23,047 bases of DNA from Choristocarpus tenellus KU-1152 (Eukaryota; Phaeophyceae), in contig CAXNAD020000267.1 of assembly GCA_964200185.2 (NCBI GenBank), forward strand, positions 1 through 23,047, read 5' to 3'. Shown in pieces: positions 10,334-20,671 of this stretch (within the stretch, counting starts at the first letter, position 1; every line of letters begins with the position of its first letter). The translations under genes and the position numbers were made by a program. The notes beneath the pieces are model-generated. The model made no database searches. It was given only the letters and a program-made list of their open reading frames with translations, and was not told the DNA's origin.

Positions 10334-13300
10334 TTGAGAATAAAATCAGTGCCAACAAGTGCTGATTCTCCTGTCAACTTGGCAGCCTGTCCTCTACCAC
10401 CACTCGAAATCTCGTGAAGGTCCCCACCCTGATGATAGCCTTTGCCTTGGTCCTTACTATTGCCAGTTTCCCTCTTTAGTCTAAGTGTAGCAACCCTGTC
10501 TGAGATCGTCAGGAACCTGTAATATGAAGGGACCAGGTACATGTTGAGGGAGGTGCTTGAGGGGGCCATTACTCATCAGACGTATTGAATGCACTCCTTC
10601 AATTCAAATCAATCAAATGAGGCTAGAGTGGGACCAGATGCATCTCAATATCAATGATGTTGATATTGGTGTCATGAAGGGTACCCCCTTACTTGTTCAT
10701 CTGGTGAGTCTCCAGCAAATCAGGGAACTTTCTGATGATGTTGATCATGTACTGCTCCAGGCCCTTGACTCTTCGTTCGACAACATCTGGTGATGTCTTG
10801 AACAGCTCCTGTTGGTTACAAAAATGGACTCAAGAGCCTCAGCGGTTAAGAAAAGATCCCATGTGATAGAAGAGTTCTATCACTCCAAGACGTACATAAT
10901 AATCATGGTACTAATCATGGTACTAATCACTGTTACCATGTTTAGACAATACTATCACCATACATAGTAATAGCACTAATCCCATCACATGTTGAATCAT
11001 TGGCTTTGTAACCACTTGGAGGGGATGGAAAATAAACTAACACTTGATGTGGCATACATTGATCTTATAGATATATTATTATTGTTAGTTGAGCCAATTT
11101 CAAGAATAATAAAATACCTACATTTCCCCACATAGGTGTAAAACTTGACTGTCATGGAGCAAATTAAATTGGATTTGAGTTCATTAACTTGACTGTCAAC
11201 ACTCCCATCAACACCGAACGAAATCCATTGAAAGGATAGATACGATTAGTAATTAGTGACATACTTCAAAACATCACACCACTTTGCTGACCTACAAGTT
11301 TCAAATTGAAAGAGATCAGTACTTGTCCAAACAAATTGGCAGCCCAACCAAGAAATGGTCTACCTATTTCAAGTGCTAGTGTAGTGCCCTCTTCAATACA
11401 ATCAAACCTTAACCTAAAAACAGGAGAGTGCACCTTGGGTGGAATGTTAGGAAAACTGTTTGCACGGTGTGGGAAGGCCTCACGTAAGTCCTTGTCCAAT
11501 GCATCAAATTCACGGTACCTGTATTGGACAAGAGTAGGCAGGCATTCACGGTACCAAGAAATAAAAAAAGAAATGTGGTTAATGGAATTGGCACTGAATG
11601 CTGTTGGCAACTCTTGGATAATTTACCCTGATTTGTTCCCCAACATCTTTGTAAGCAGAAACATCAAAACCATTGCAAGGACAAACAAAAGAGACATGTG
11701 ATCACATTTGCACATTGTCAAGAACATTCTTTTCATTCTTGTGTAAAAGTATATTATGTAAGAAACAATCACATAAAACATGCTTGTATTCTGAAGAATA
11801 GTAGGTGTGGGTTGATGAACTAGAATATGGAAGAGTCCAGGAATAGGACACATTGGAGCAAGTAATCCATGATTAGTGATCCACAGAATAGGATTTGTTT
11901 GGTGGCAAAGATCCCCACCCCCCCTTGGGCTTGAAGACTCACTCCTCCTTGCTCCTTCCATACTTCATCTACGACCTGTCCAACCTAATAAAGAACTAAT
12001 CAAGTCGTTTACATACCCAAGTCTTGGGAACATCAGCTTCTATAACACACATGGGCAAACTGTATGCACACATTGGTAGCACATACAGAAACTGTAGTTG
12101 TATTACATTACATCCAGTACACTACTACTGCTACTTAATGAGAATACTAATGGAGTAATAAATACTACACATAACAATAATAGTATGCTTTACAACTAAT
12201 ATACTTGAAGTGTAATACAAGTACCAAGACATGGCTAAAGTCGAAACTGAAGAACTACTGATGGTACATGGTCGCAGTAGTACAGATTGGACTAATGTGT
12301 ATCATCCAACTAACCCTAACCCTAAAAATACAGTGTAGCAGTAGAGCACAATCACGACATCAATATCAGGACCAGGCATATAAAGAGTAGAGCATGTACT
12401 AAATAATATCAAACAATACACATTCAACTCAAATAACAGTAAAAATCAATCTCTCTCTAGTCATAGAGATATGAACTAATAGATATCGAGACTACATGGT
12501 TGAGAACGGCTAACACACACCACACACACTCAGCATATTTCTACCTCCTCCTAGTATAAGTGACACAAAACCATGAAACATCATTGGAGAGAATTGATGT
12601 TATATCTAGATACAAGTTGGGCTATAATGATGTACATCTTAGTGCACACTAGTGCCAAGTATTGAATATCCACTATGTACACTACATGAAACAGTATAAT
12701 TACTAATAGTAGAAGACTTGCAAAACACACTGTAGTATATATGGATGAATGCTGTCCTCAAAAAACTAGGCAGTAGAACATGTAACAGTACAAATTCTGA
12801 AGTACTTCTAGTACTTGCAAGTATTAGCCAGCAATAGTAGTAACCAACAATAGCATTTGTAATACTGTACGAGTGAAAATACTTGGTTCACAGTATGTAG
12901 TAGGTGTACTATTGCCATTAAATATAAAAGGCAATGCACTATGGCAATATGGACAATGATTAATTTGATCATGTCATTGTATTGAGCTCAAAGAATGAGA
13001 CACCCCACACTATCAACTTCCATTGTGCATAACAAGATAATGCATCACAGCATCAATCAACACATCTACAAGCATTGCACCTGGAGAACTACCAGTGTAA
13101 GCATACAAATATTCGGAGTATATACATGCATAGCTTTGGGGTGGGGTAGACTTGAGTATCTGTAACAATAGTGAGATTCAAAACCCTTAAACTGACCACT
13201 ACTACTTGAACAAGTACTTAAAGTTGCTTGTCTAATTGATTAGGGTCAAAGAAACCCTCTCTCAATAAACTCACACACCATCACATCATACACAGAAAGT

Positions 13301-16300
13301 TAACTATATGAACATGACAAGCAAAACCACCATCTTGGGCACTAGCTCAATCCTACACCTACTGTTAATATTGCTAGTTGCAAATCACCACTGCTTGTAA
13401 ACCATACAACAACACACTGCCCCTGCCCTCCTCACAATTCAGCACCAAATCTGCAAAGCACACCTTCGTGCAACCATCCATGACGACATTGACTCTTCAT
13501 TGTGTCCCCACTGACATCGCATTATATGTTCTGTGTACATCTCATTGGTTACAGGTTCCAGTCCATCTGACGGGCCATAGTAAGACCAAGAGAAGACCCC
13601 TCCCAAAACCCTAGCACGGGCTTCACCTGGATGTTCTTGCTGAGCCATTTGGGCAATAAGAGTGAACATTTGTGAGAGGAACCTGTTACCTTACCGATGC
13701 AGATTCAAGGATACTTGAAATAACACTAGAAAACCGTTGTCTCTTGATTGGTGCTTGTGTCAGTGATCAAGGGAATGACCCCTTGCAATCGGCAACAGCA
13801 TATGAATATAAAACATATGAATATAAACCCTTACACAACAGATATTCTCAAGATACTACATGTCCTTCACAGGGCTGAGAAAAATCACTTCTAGCAAAGA
13901 AGCAGTTGACTATTACTATGTAAAGGGCAAGTGAAGCAGTTCATCAAAGAATACACTGTACATCTCCTCTTAAATACCTCTTAACTCTCTTCACTCACCT
14001 GGTCTTTGAAGAACTGCCAACTGTAGTCCAGGCCACTGTCACTGCCTGGAAAGTGGGAGCACATTCAAGGTATTCATATTTAGAAGCATCGATTTCACAT
14101 TGGTATCAATAATGCCTCTCAACTTCATTATGTATCTCTCAACACAAAGGAATGGAACTGGACAACAGTAACAAACTTTTTTGTTCAAAGTAAACACTCA
14201 CCTGATAAACAACATAACAACGTGTGAAATAATGACTTGCCTTTGGAGAGTTCCTCTCCCTGGACTGGCCTGGTCTTGAATGGGTCCAGTTTAGAAAACC
14301 ATTCAAGTGGTCCTCGATCAGCCTGGAACCAATGGTCACATACAAAATTGCAAGTAAGTACAAGTACAGCACATGCTAATGAACTAAAATTGGTGCAACA
14401 AGTCTTATTCTAAAAAACTTATTACTGCTATTAGTCAAAGACAGTAACTACTACTACCATGCTGACCTGAGTAGCTTGTTGCATTTTGTATGTTGGTGTT
14501 GCTACGGGAGCCTTTGCAGGAGAGGTAGACATTTGAGCATCATCAGTACTTCCAGCCTGTGTACTCTCTTTCTCTCGACAGAATGCAATAAGCACAGGCC
14601 TCGGAAGAGTTGGCAACACCTCCATGATGTGGTCATACGTGTCAAACCTTGTCATGAGCAACAAACAGATGGCATATGGTACAATATCATTACCAATGGT
14701 CACAGAGTGCAGATGGCTTATGGAAAATAGAAAATAGGGTGCAAGCAATTCCATCTTGTAGAATGCACCATTGGAAAGAAAGACCTGTGAACTTCCCTGG
14801 TCCACCTATGACCCATCACCATCTGCTTCATTTGCGTAGGTCATTGTGTAGTACCCTTTTAGCTTGGGACCCATGGTCACAATATACAAATTCACTTTCC
14901 TGGCATCCATTATGTAGTGAGAATTGCAGCTGTAGCTTGTCCTTCATTTTGACCGTATATAGGGTCAAGGGAGGGCTCCTTGACGCAGTACAACACCAGT
15001 AACCCAGGTGATACAACCTGATACAATCACTAGAACCCACCGACGTTTGTTGATGCCACACAATATGTCACCTTCCCGTACACCCAAACTGTGAGCAATG
15101 CCATCTGGTTGCACCCGGCACACTACCCCCCAAGCCTTGCTTCGCCCCTCTTCCTCCCGAAGCAGTGTAAAACCCAACCGTCCCTCCCCAAAAGTCACCT
15201 GCATGCCCCAGTGGTAACAAGGATCCAATACCATATGAAGGGGAAATAGACTTTGCTTTGTGTGAGTGAGTGTGACCAGTAGTGGACACAAGACTAACCT
15301 AAATCTATCTGGCTCTAAACAGCACTTACAAGAGGTCCTCTACAAAACACATACAAACATGATGAGCCCTACAAGACCTCTTACCATATTAAACCATTTA
15401 CAACATGACACCAACAGCCATGACACCTCCAAGACTCAACAGAGATGCTAAGGTCAGCGAAATTATCCAGACATATCTCACCTCATACATCCCACTGTTC
15501 ACATAAGATCCCATGTTCCACCCCCTCGTTGCTCCTTGTATCTCTCTCCAGGCCTTACCCTTAGCCAGTTGGCGTTCTTCAACAGAACCCTCTGGCTGTT
15601 GTGGCCAGCCTACGCTTGCTCCCATGACTCCAACACCTGCCTTTGCATCTCTCATTAGGGTACTTGCCCCTTCCCTGAGACAAGTTGATGATGAAGCACA
15701 AAGTACCAGTGTTCAAGAGACTAGAACAAGCACTAATGTGTACAAGTATGTGTTCTTGAGGATTTCATCTGTCTTACACCAGGTACACATCCGGGTGTGC
15801 TTCCCCATCATCTGATACCTGGCTGTCGAGAGCAAACTCCCTGCGCTTTCAAAAAGAGATTCTCCCTCCCGTGCAGCATAAGAGTACTCTCCTTGTTCAG
15901 CAGTCAGTTCCCCCTTAGAGGTACTCTCCTTCATACGGTCCTTGAGGAGTTCATCATTAAAGAAGTTGCCCTTTTCCTCAGAAATGTTGCTAACATTGCT
16001 CCTCAGTGGATCAAGCCCTGGGTCCAACGGATGCAACGACGTTGTCTTCGGTGGTGATAGGGATTGCTTTGTCAAATGTTTCTGGTCAGACAACTTGCTG
16101 ACATTAGGAGAACCTTCAGCAGAGTCTACTTGTGACCCAATGTGTACATGCTGAGAGGTGGTCAAGGGGCGGACTGGAGCACTAGCACTGGAAAGAAGGG
16201 TTGTCCGACGCCGTGACTCTTGCAGGTTGATCCCTCCTCGAGACTTGGGTTTAGGCTTCGACTGGGGCTTGGAGTTAGCCTGATCAACAACATTCAATGA

Positions 16301-18416
16301 CGAATAGGAAGAGTGACAGAATAAGTTGTCTTGCACAAGAATTTATAGTCCAAACATACCAGTAGCATGTGAGAGTAATGTATGTCTGACCCAGCCAATC
16401 TCTCTGAGGGATTGTTGCTGTGATGCACTAACTTCACATTCGGACAGCATAGGCACAACTTATTTTGCATGTCGCAAGCAATGATAGCGTAGTTAGAGTA
16501 GTTAGAGTGTTATTGTAGTGTGTGCTCCTATTGCTCCATACCTCAGCCATAGATGACTCTTGAGGGGCTTGTGGATGAGGTGGTGCCAACACCTTGTTTG
16601 ACATTTGGTTGGCCTGTGATAAGACAACAGCATTCAGTGACACACATCACACATAAGGAGGTAAACATCAGTTGCACAAGGCTCAAAGACCCGTCACAAA
16701 GGCCCCATCATCCACTCTGGAGAATGAGTGGCAGTAAACAGCACATCATCGAAATAAGAGTATTAAGGCTGGTAACAACACAAGTGATGATCAATATCAG
16801 ATGAATGACATTACTTTCATTGGTAGGACTGCTGTACCTCATTTAGTGCTCCAATAACTTTGTTGTCTTGTCTAGTCTCCTCTGTTCCCTTCCCCCCACC
16901 AATGTTATCCTTGCTAGGCATGTACGTGCCAACATCATCATCAAAAAGACAGCCTCGTGGATGGACAGCTTGATCAAAAAGATTATTTTGTAGAACACCT
17001 GATTTGCTAACAGTCCCTTCGCCCCCTGAGTAATTATCAGCTTCAGCATCATCTAAAAAACAGGGGGGAAGGCATCAGTGGTCGAAAAAATCAGAGCTCG
17101 AAAAATTTGTGATTGTCTGCAAGATCAAGGTCATAAGAACAGCGGTCAGGGAAGTACAATCAATCTCCTGGAGGCAAGGAGTACAATGCAGAAAATACAC
17201 TATACACTAATTGTCTAGTACTGCAACATTTTCCACAATATCAAGGCTAGGAGAATAGCACCACTAGCTGTGCTATGAAACGACTGCAATTACATCACAG
17301 TCCGGCCAACTAAACCTGGCCTACCTAGTAACACCTCTTGCATCAGCGATGATGAAACACCACCCACTGATACAGAATCAGGTTCAGGTGATGGCAAGGT
17401 AGGCAGAACATACTTTGAAGGGTAGGGGTGTCTTCTATTGCTACCACCCATCTCTTCTAAATCTGGTGAGCGGTATCCAAGGCCAGCAGAAGAATTTGCA
17501 GACCAGGGTGACTGCACAGGGGCTGTTCGAGTTGTTGCCTGACTCTCGATATTTTGTAGGAAGGAACTCATCTGGTCCAGAAACTGGTCCCTCTTGCGAC
17601 GGCTCGCCTGAGGTTGATTTGAGGTGAAGGGACTCAGATATTCAGCAGGGATGATTAATATGCCTCCAGCTAGCCTCTAGTCATTCACGACAATGTCAGC
17701 TTGCGACGATAACATCAAACCGAAGATAACTTTTGGCACTAACAAAAAAGATTAGAAGAAGAGACGTATCTCTCGTATCCAATAGTCACCTCAGATTTTT
17801 CTCTCTCTGCAGTCAACTCCCCAAAATCACCCTTTTCTCCTGGCAATGCCGAACGTCGGCTAGATAAACTACTTTGCAGTTCGAACATTGTAGTTTCTTT
17901 GATTGGTGCTGATGTTGTTGATGTTGTAAAGGTTGGTAGGGCCATCGCCGATCCAGTTACAGAGGAAATTGAGACACCTTGAAGTAGATCCGCAAAGGGA
18001 TCATAGCTTGCACTACTGCTTTCGATAGACTGCGAGGAGTATAACAGACACCAGTGTTATCCATCATGATGTTGCGGCGTGCACGTGCAGGAAACATCGG
18101 ATTTCGCAGCAACTAGGGAACAATTGCTCCTTTCCTTCCATATTTTCAAGGTATAGGGTATGGTGTGAGGTTTTAACAAGCTAGAAATTGGGCCTTCCAT
18201 GGTTGAGTTATGCCAACACCCACATCGACTGTGCCTGCCTGACCTTTAGGCACGATCAGGTTGACCTCTAAGCACAATCAGGTTGACCTTTAGGCAAAAT
18301 CGGGCTGAAGAGTGTAATCAAATATCCATGTAAGGAGCGATCCATTGTACCTTTACACCTTGGTCACCCAGGGAGAAGAGTCGAGGCGTGAGCTTATTTT
18401 CCGTCGAGTTCTCCAT
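9598..18416 (-). CDS. Gene C: PDZ plus PX domain protein, sorting nexin 27-like, no FERM
   Basis: About 950 aa in about 19 exons: 18416-18351, 18029-17790, 17607-17325, 17052-16838, 16613-16542, 16279-15819, 15674-15482, 15198-15041, 14647-14467, 14322-14241 (or to 14202), 14045-13999, 13682-13627, 12059-12017, 11518-11434, 10808-10693, 10516-10333, 10085-9963 and 9831-9598, with one junction (12017 to 11518) unresolved and perhaps hiding a microexon. Everywhere else, phases match exactly. Order: disordered region with a DPFADLL motif, PDZ, a linker with a second DPF, PX, then a helical tail. In animals the PDZ-PX pairing is the hallmark of SNX27, which recycles cargo from endosomes with retromer. 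Here a similar sorting role is inferred. SNX27 continues into a FERM module, which I cannot find in the about 180 residues after the PX. The start is the first ATG of a short exon. That exon and its donor (AAAG|GTACAA) are less certain than the rest. Confidence 0.75.
10809..11433 (-). other. Intron within the PX domain of gene C
   Basis: This 625-base AT-rich intron has donor GTGCAC and acceptor CCAACAG. It contains the short tandem AATCATGGTACT at 10912-10925, repeated twice, and a second acceptor-like TTTTTAG at about 11420. The open frame continuing past the donor (about 11433-11266) is judged to be intron because the exon at 10808 completes the PX motif exactly. Confidence 0.65.
11508..11555. 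repeat. 12-bp direct repeat ATTCACGGTACC, spaced 36 bp
   Basis: Perfect copies lie at 11508-11519 and 11544-11555. On the minus strand they encode YRE twice in one frame, 12 codons apart. The inner copy is the start of the YREF exon of gene C. Confidence 0.9.
12060..13626 (-). other. Large AT-rich intron of gene C
   Basis: This 1567-base interval between the exons ending at 13627 and starting at 12059 is the longest intron in the window. It has no long open frame and is dense in TACT, AGTA and CATA words. It contains CTAACCCTAACCCTAA at 12309-12324. I see no RNA gene or element ends. A small undetected exon cannot be excluded, although the flanking phases (2 and 2) already agree. Confidence 0.6.
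12309..12324. repeat. Second telomere-like tract (CCCTAA)2
   Basis: CTAACCCTAACCCTAA lies inside the large intron of gene C. It is about two and a half units of the same type as the tract at 5161-5183. At this length it could be chance. Confidence 0.5.
14202..14322 (-). other. Gene C exon with alternative GC or GT donor
   Basis: The exon starts after TTCCAG and encodes ADRGPLEWFSKLDPFKTRPV and EELSK. It can end at 14241 before GCAAGT, an ideal GC-AG donor, or at 14202 before GTGAGT. Both leave phase 1, and both join the next exon (14045) correctly. The longer form adds 13 residues, GKSLFHTLLCCLS. Confidence 0.6.
14467..15198 (-). other. Gene C: PDZ domain segment
   Basis: Two exons, 15198-15041 and 14647-14467, joined in phase 2 by a codon for Arg. 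The first gives VTFGEGRLGFTLLREEEG, where RLGF is the carboxylate-binding loop, then WGVVCRVQPDGIAHSLGV and GDILCGINKR. The second gives FDTYDHIMEVLPTLPRPVLIAF, the second helix and last strand. This is a complete PDZ of normal length (about 80 residues). The first position of helix B is Tyr-Asp rather than the His of class I domains. The exon then runs into a Ser/Thr/Ala-rich linker. Confidence 0.85.
15482..18416 (-). other. Gene C: N-terminal disordered region upstream of the PDZ
   Basis: Seven exons encode about 510 residues rich in Ser, Pro, Gly and acidic residues. Visible features are SYDPFADLLQGV (about residues 30-41), of the DPF type that binds adaptor appendage domains. A basic, possibly helical SRRKRDQFLDQMSSFLQNI lies near residues 104-122. 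An acidic exon (17052-16838) includes LFDDDVGTYM. A Lys/Pro-rich KPQSKPKPKSRGG lies near 295-308. All seven exon junctions are in phase. The hydrophobic reading just past 15482 is intron behind a strong donor (GAG|GTGAGA). Confidence 0.65.
18241..18306. repeat. 22-bp tandem repeat, three units
   Basis: Three adjacent units start at 18241, 18263 and 18285. Each resembles GACCTTTAGGCACGATCAGG followed by TT, with two to five differences between units. They lie in the first intron of gene C, just downstream of its start. Confidence 0.9.
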
Positions 18417-18558
18417 CCTTCCCAATACTAACAAGTTGATGTTTTGAAGGTTATTTGAAGTGCTGTTGTTGGTCAATTATTTCGGAGGCGATTCCTTCTA
18501 TTTTAATATATAATTTAATTGGCATACCATAGAACACAGGTTGAATTGGGAGGAAGCC
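18417..18558. promoter_or_regulatory. Short bidirectional promoter region, genes C and D
   Basis: Only 142 bases separate the opposed start codons. The region holds an AT-rich TTTTAATATATAATTTAATT at 18501-18520, about 40-60 bases upstream of the gene D ATG, which could act as a TATA-like element. No other element is recognisable. Confidence 0.5.
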
Positions 18559-20568
18559 ATGACGGCAAGCACAGCTGCAGGCAGAATTATGGAGGCACAG
18601 GCCCTTCGCGAAGAGGTCAGAGGTGTAGGTAGCAAGAAGCACAAGGACTTCCTTGTATTTCTAACCGCCCTGTGCATTTGAAGCATCCAGTCCCAATTTT
18701 TTGACATTGTGGTTTGTATTAGGGAAATAACCTGCTGAAGGCCGGTTCGTTGAGGGAGGCTGCTCGGGTGTTCAAGAGGGCATTCGCTTACACTAGGGGG
18801 CTACATCCAAAGGTAGTTGCTGATGTTTCAGAAAAATCTCTGGTGGTCCTTGCACGTACTAACTTGGGGACTGTTTAGCTCAGTTCTGTCCTACTTGATC
18901 CATGTTATATGAAGAGGCTGCCACAGGCTCCCAGTTAGTGCACTCTTTCAAATAGAGCTTTCCATGAATTGGAATTTTTGGGTAGGAAGGTGGAAGACCA
19001 CGCCATTTTGGTTGGTTTCAATGCGAACGTTGATCGAAACCTTGAGTGTTGAAGTGGAGCACTACCTCGTCTAGGGAACACACCGCAAAGCACGTCTTTT
19101 GTGGTGATGGCACATGCCCGATTATGCCTGGGGAGAAACGTCATTTTCTGCGAAGGGCGATCTGGATAAGTGGTATATTTATGTACTGATGCTCCCTGTC
19201 TTCGTACTCCCAAGGGGTCAAACATGGCAATCTATGCACTTGCGGTGGGCCAGCACGGGATTCTCATGGATATCGAGGAGCGCACAACAGTGCGAAGAAT
19301 TGAAGCGGCTTGTAATACAGCTCTCGCTGTAATATACTTGAACATGGGAACTCCCTTGAGAGCACTAGCTTACGGTCGTCAGGTCAGACCTACCTTCCGA
19401 ATGTGCTTTGGAGCCGTGCTGCATACAAATATTCATGTTTGTCTTTTCGACCCCTGCATTTACCTGAAAATGGTCGTGTCCTTCGCATGGTGTTTCATCT
19501 GTGGGTTCTACACTACTTGTAGTCCCGCATTAGGTGTGTTTGCAGGCAAACCTGAGGCTATCCATCATCGCTCATGAATACCTTCCATTAACCCTCAATA
19601 TTTTCACGATTTTTTTTAACCAATACCATTGATTGGAGGTAACAGAATCTTTGCACTCTCTAGAATAGTCCTCGTATTAGGATTCATTTTTTCGTAGATC
19701 AGTAGGAGGAAAATAGATATTGTTACATATTAAAAACAATATTAGAAACCTGCGATATTGACCTGAAGAAAATATTATGAATGAGAGAGAACTTCTTTGC
19801 CATTTTCACTTTGCCCTTTCTCTTTTCTTGATGAAGTTGGGAGATGTAAAACATAAAACAAGAGTCTCTTTTGTAACACTTCCAATCAAATATGAAATGG
19901 GGTAATATCTATTGACCACAAGCTCTCTCTGTTGTCTGAGATGACTTTCTCTCCTGATTCACTCACTCTACTCTGCCTTGGCACCTTTCTGATAGGTGTT
20001 GGACTTGGAGCCAGTAAATGTCCAAGGGCTGTTCCGCACAGGCCAGGCCTATTTAAGACTTGGCAATATTGAACCAGCCAAGGTGCTGGTCATGTTTACG
20101 AATGCTTGTATTTTTGGTTGGCATCTGCTACACAACTAGTAATCTTTAGTATTTAGGTGTGTAATTGTCTTTCGATTGTACTGGATCTTAATTTAGTTAT
20201 TTTAGTTGCCTGCCATTGCCTACATATCCATCCTCAGATGTTCTATTGCCCAACCCTAATCATGCTGTCTGGTTGTTTTGCGCTGCCCCACTGGATATGC
20301 AAAGAGGTTCCTGACTCGTGCAGCAAAGCTTGAGCCCAACAATGTTGCAATCAGATCTGAGCTACGATACCTCTCCAAGGTTGCACAAGAGAGACATGCT
20401 ATAGGAATTGATGCCCATGATGGTAGAACAAGTACCTTCACAAATTGTAACATTGAGTTGGCCAACGTTTTGTGTCTCAGTGGCTTGGAGAATGGGCACT
20501 TAGGTGGAGGGGATAGTGGGAGTGGTTCCAGTGCACATGGATTAAATAATGGATTGCCAGGTTCTTAG
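18559..20568 (+). CDS. Gene D: tetratricopeptide repeat (TPR) protein
   Basis: Five exons, 18559-18624, 18723-18812, 19215-19382, 19996-20082 and 20305-20568, give 224 aa. All introns are phase 0. The start ATG opens MTASTAAGRIMEAQALREEV. TPR-like helices follow: GNNLLKAGSLREAARVFKRA (residues 23-42), CNTALAVIYLNMGTPLRALA (about 84-103), and VQGLFRTGQAYLRLGNIEPAK (about 117-137) running into RFLTRAAKLEPNN across the last junction. The arrangement, with the LDLEP and KLEPNN turn motifs, is that of the C-terminal TPR of co-chaperones and FKBP-type immunophilins, but no isomerase domain is present. The tail is Gly/Ser-rich. It probably acts as a protein-binding scaffold in the cytosol, which is inference. 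The first donor (GGT|GTAGGT) is the least certain. The gene is head to head with C and tail to tail with E. Confidence 0.8.
18813..19214 (+). other. Intron 2 of gene D
   Basis: This 402-base interval has donor AAG|GTAGTT and acceptor TCGTACTCCCAAG. It contains no coding frame that joins in phase. Confidence 0.55.
19383..19995 (+). other. Intron 3 of gene D
   Basis: This 613-base AT-rich intron has donor CAG|GTCAGA and acceptor CACCTTTCTGATAG. The frame runs on to a stop at 19577 without any TPR pattern. Nothing else is visible. Confidence 0.6.
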
Positions 20569-20671
20569 AAGTGGCGTCCACATTGCTAGTTAACATACAC
20601 TGAGACGGATATTTGCACCAATCTCAAACCAATCAATGACCCCCTCAGCTCTACTTCCTTTTTTTCTTGTT
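20569..20671. other. Short convergent spacer, genes D and E
   Basis: Only 103 bases separate the two opposed stop codons, so the 3' untranslated regions of D and E probably overlap. A run of pyrimidines (TTCCTTTTTTTCTTG) lies at about 20656-20670. Confidence 0.5.

Larger units (their letters stand above)
10333..12059 (-). other. Gene C: PX (phosphoinositide-binding) domain segment
   Basis: The exon 12059-12017 ends in CVIEADVPKTW, matching the strand that precedes the conserved W-x-V-x-R-R-Y of PX domains. Exon 11518-11434 gives YREFDALDKDLREAFP and FPNIPPK. Exon 10808-10693 gives SPDVVERRVKGLEQYM and KFPDLLETHQMN. The next exon starts with FLTISDR. The three canonical basic positions for PtdIns3P binding are therefore present: Arg before YREF (if the junction codon is Arg, as the open frame indicates), Lys in PPK, and Arg in ERR. 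The intron between the PPK and ELFK exons is 625 bases. The boundary upstream of YREF is unresolved and is discussed in the findings. Confidence 0.85.

Noticed and set aside
11266-11433. Continuation of the PX exon past PPK
   Set aside because: The frame is open, but the exon at 10808 supplies the correct PX sequence in phase, so this is intron.
12060-13626. Mobile element in the large intron
   Set aside because: No terminal repeats, target duplications or transposase-like frames are visible.
13672-13878. Plus-strand frame with plausible protein
   Set aside because: It overlaps an exon and intron of gene C on the other strand, and it has no start context or partners.
15398-15481. Transmembrane segment upstream of the PDZ
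   Set aside because: The hydrophobic reading begins exactly at a strong donor (GAG|GTGAGA), and splicing there gives a perfect PDZ start.
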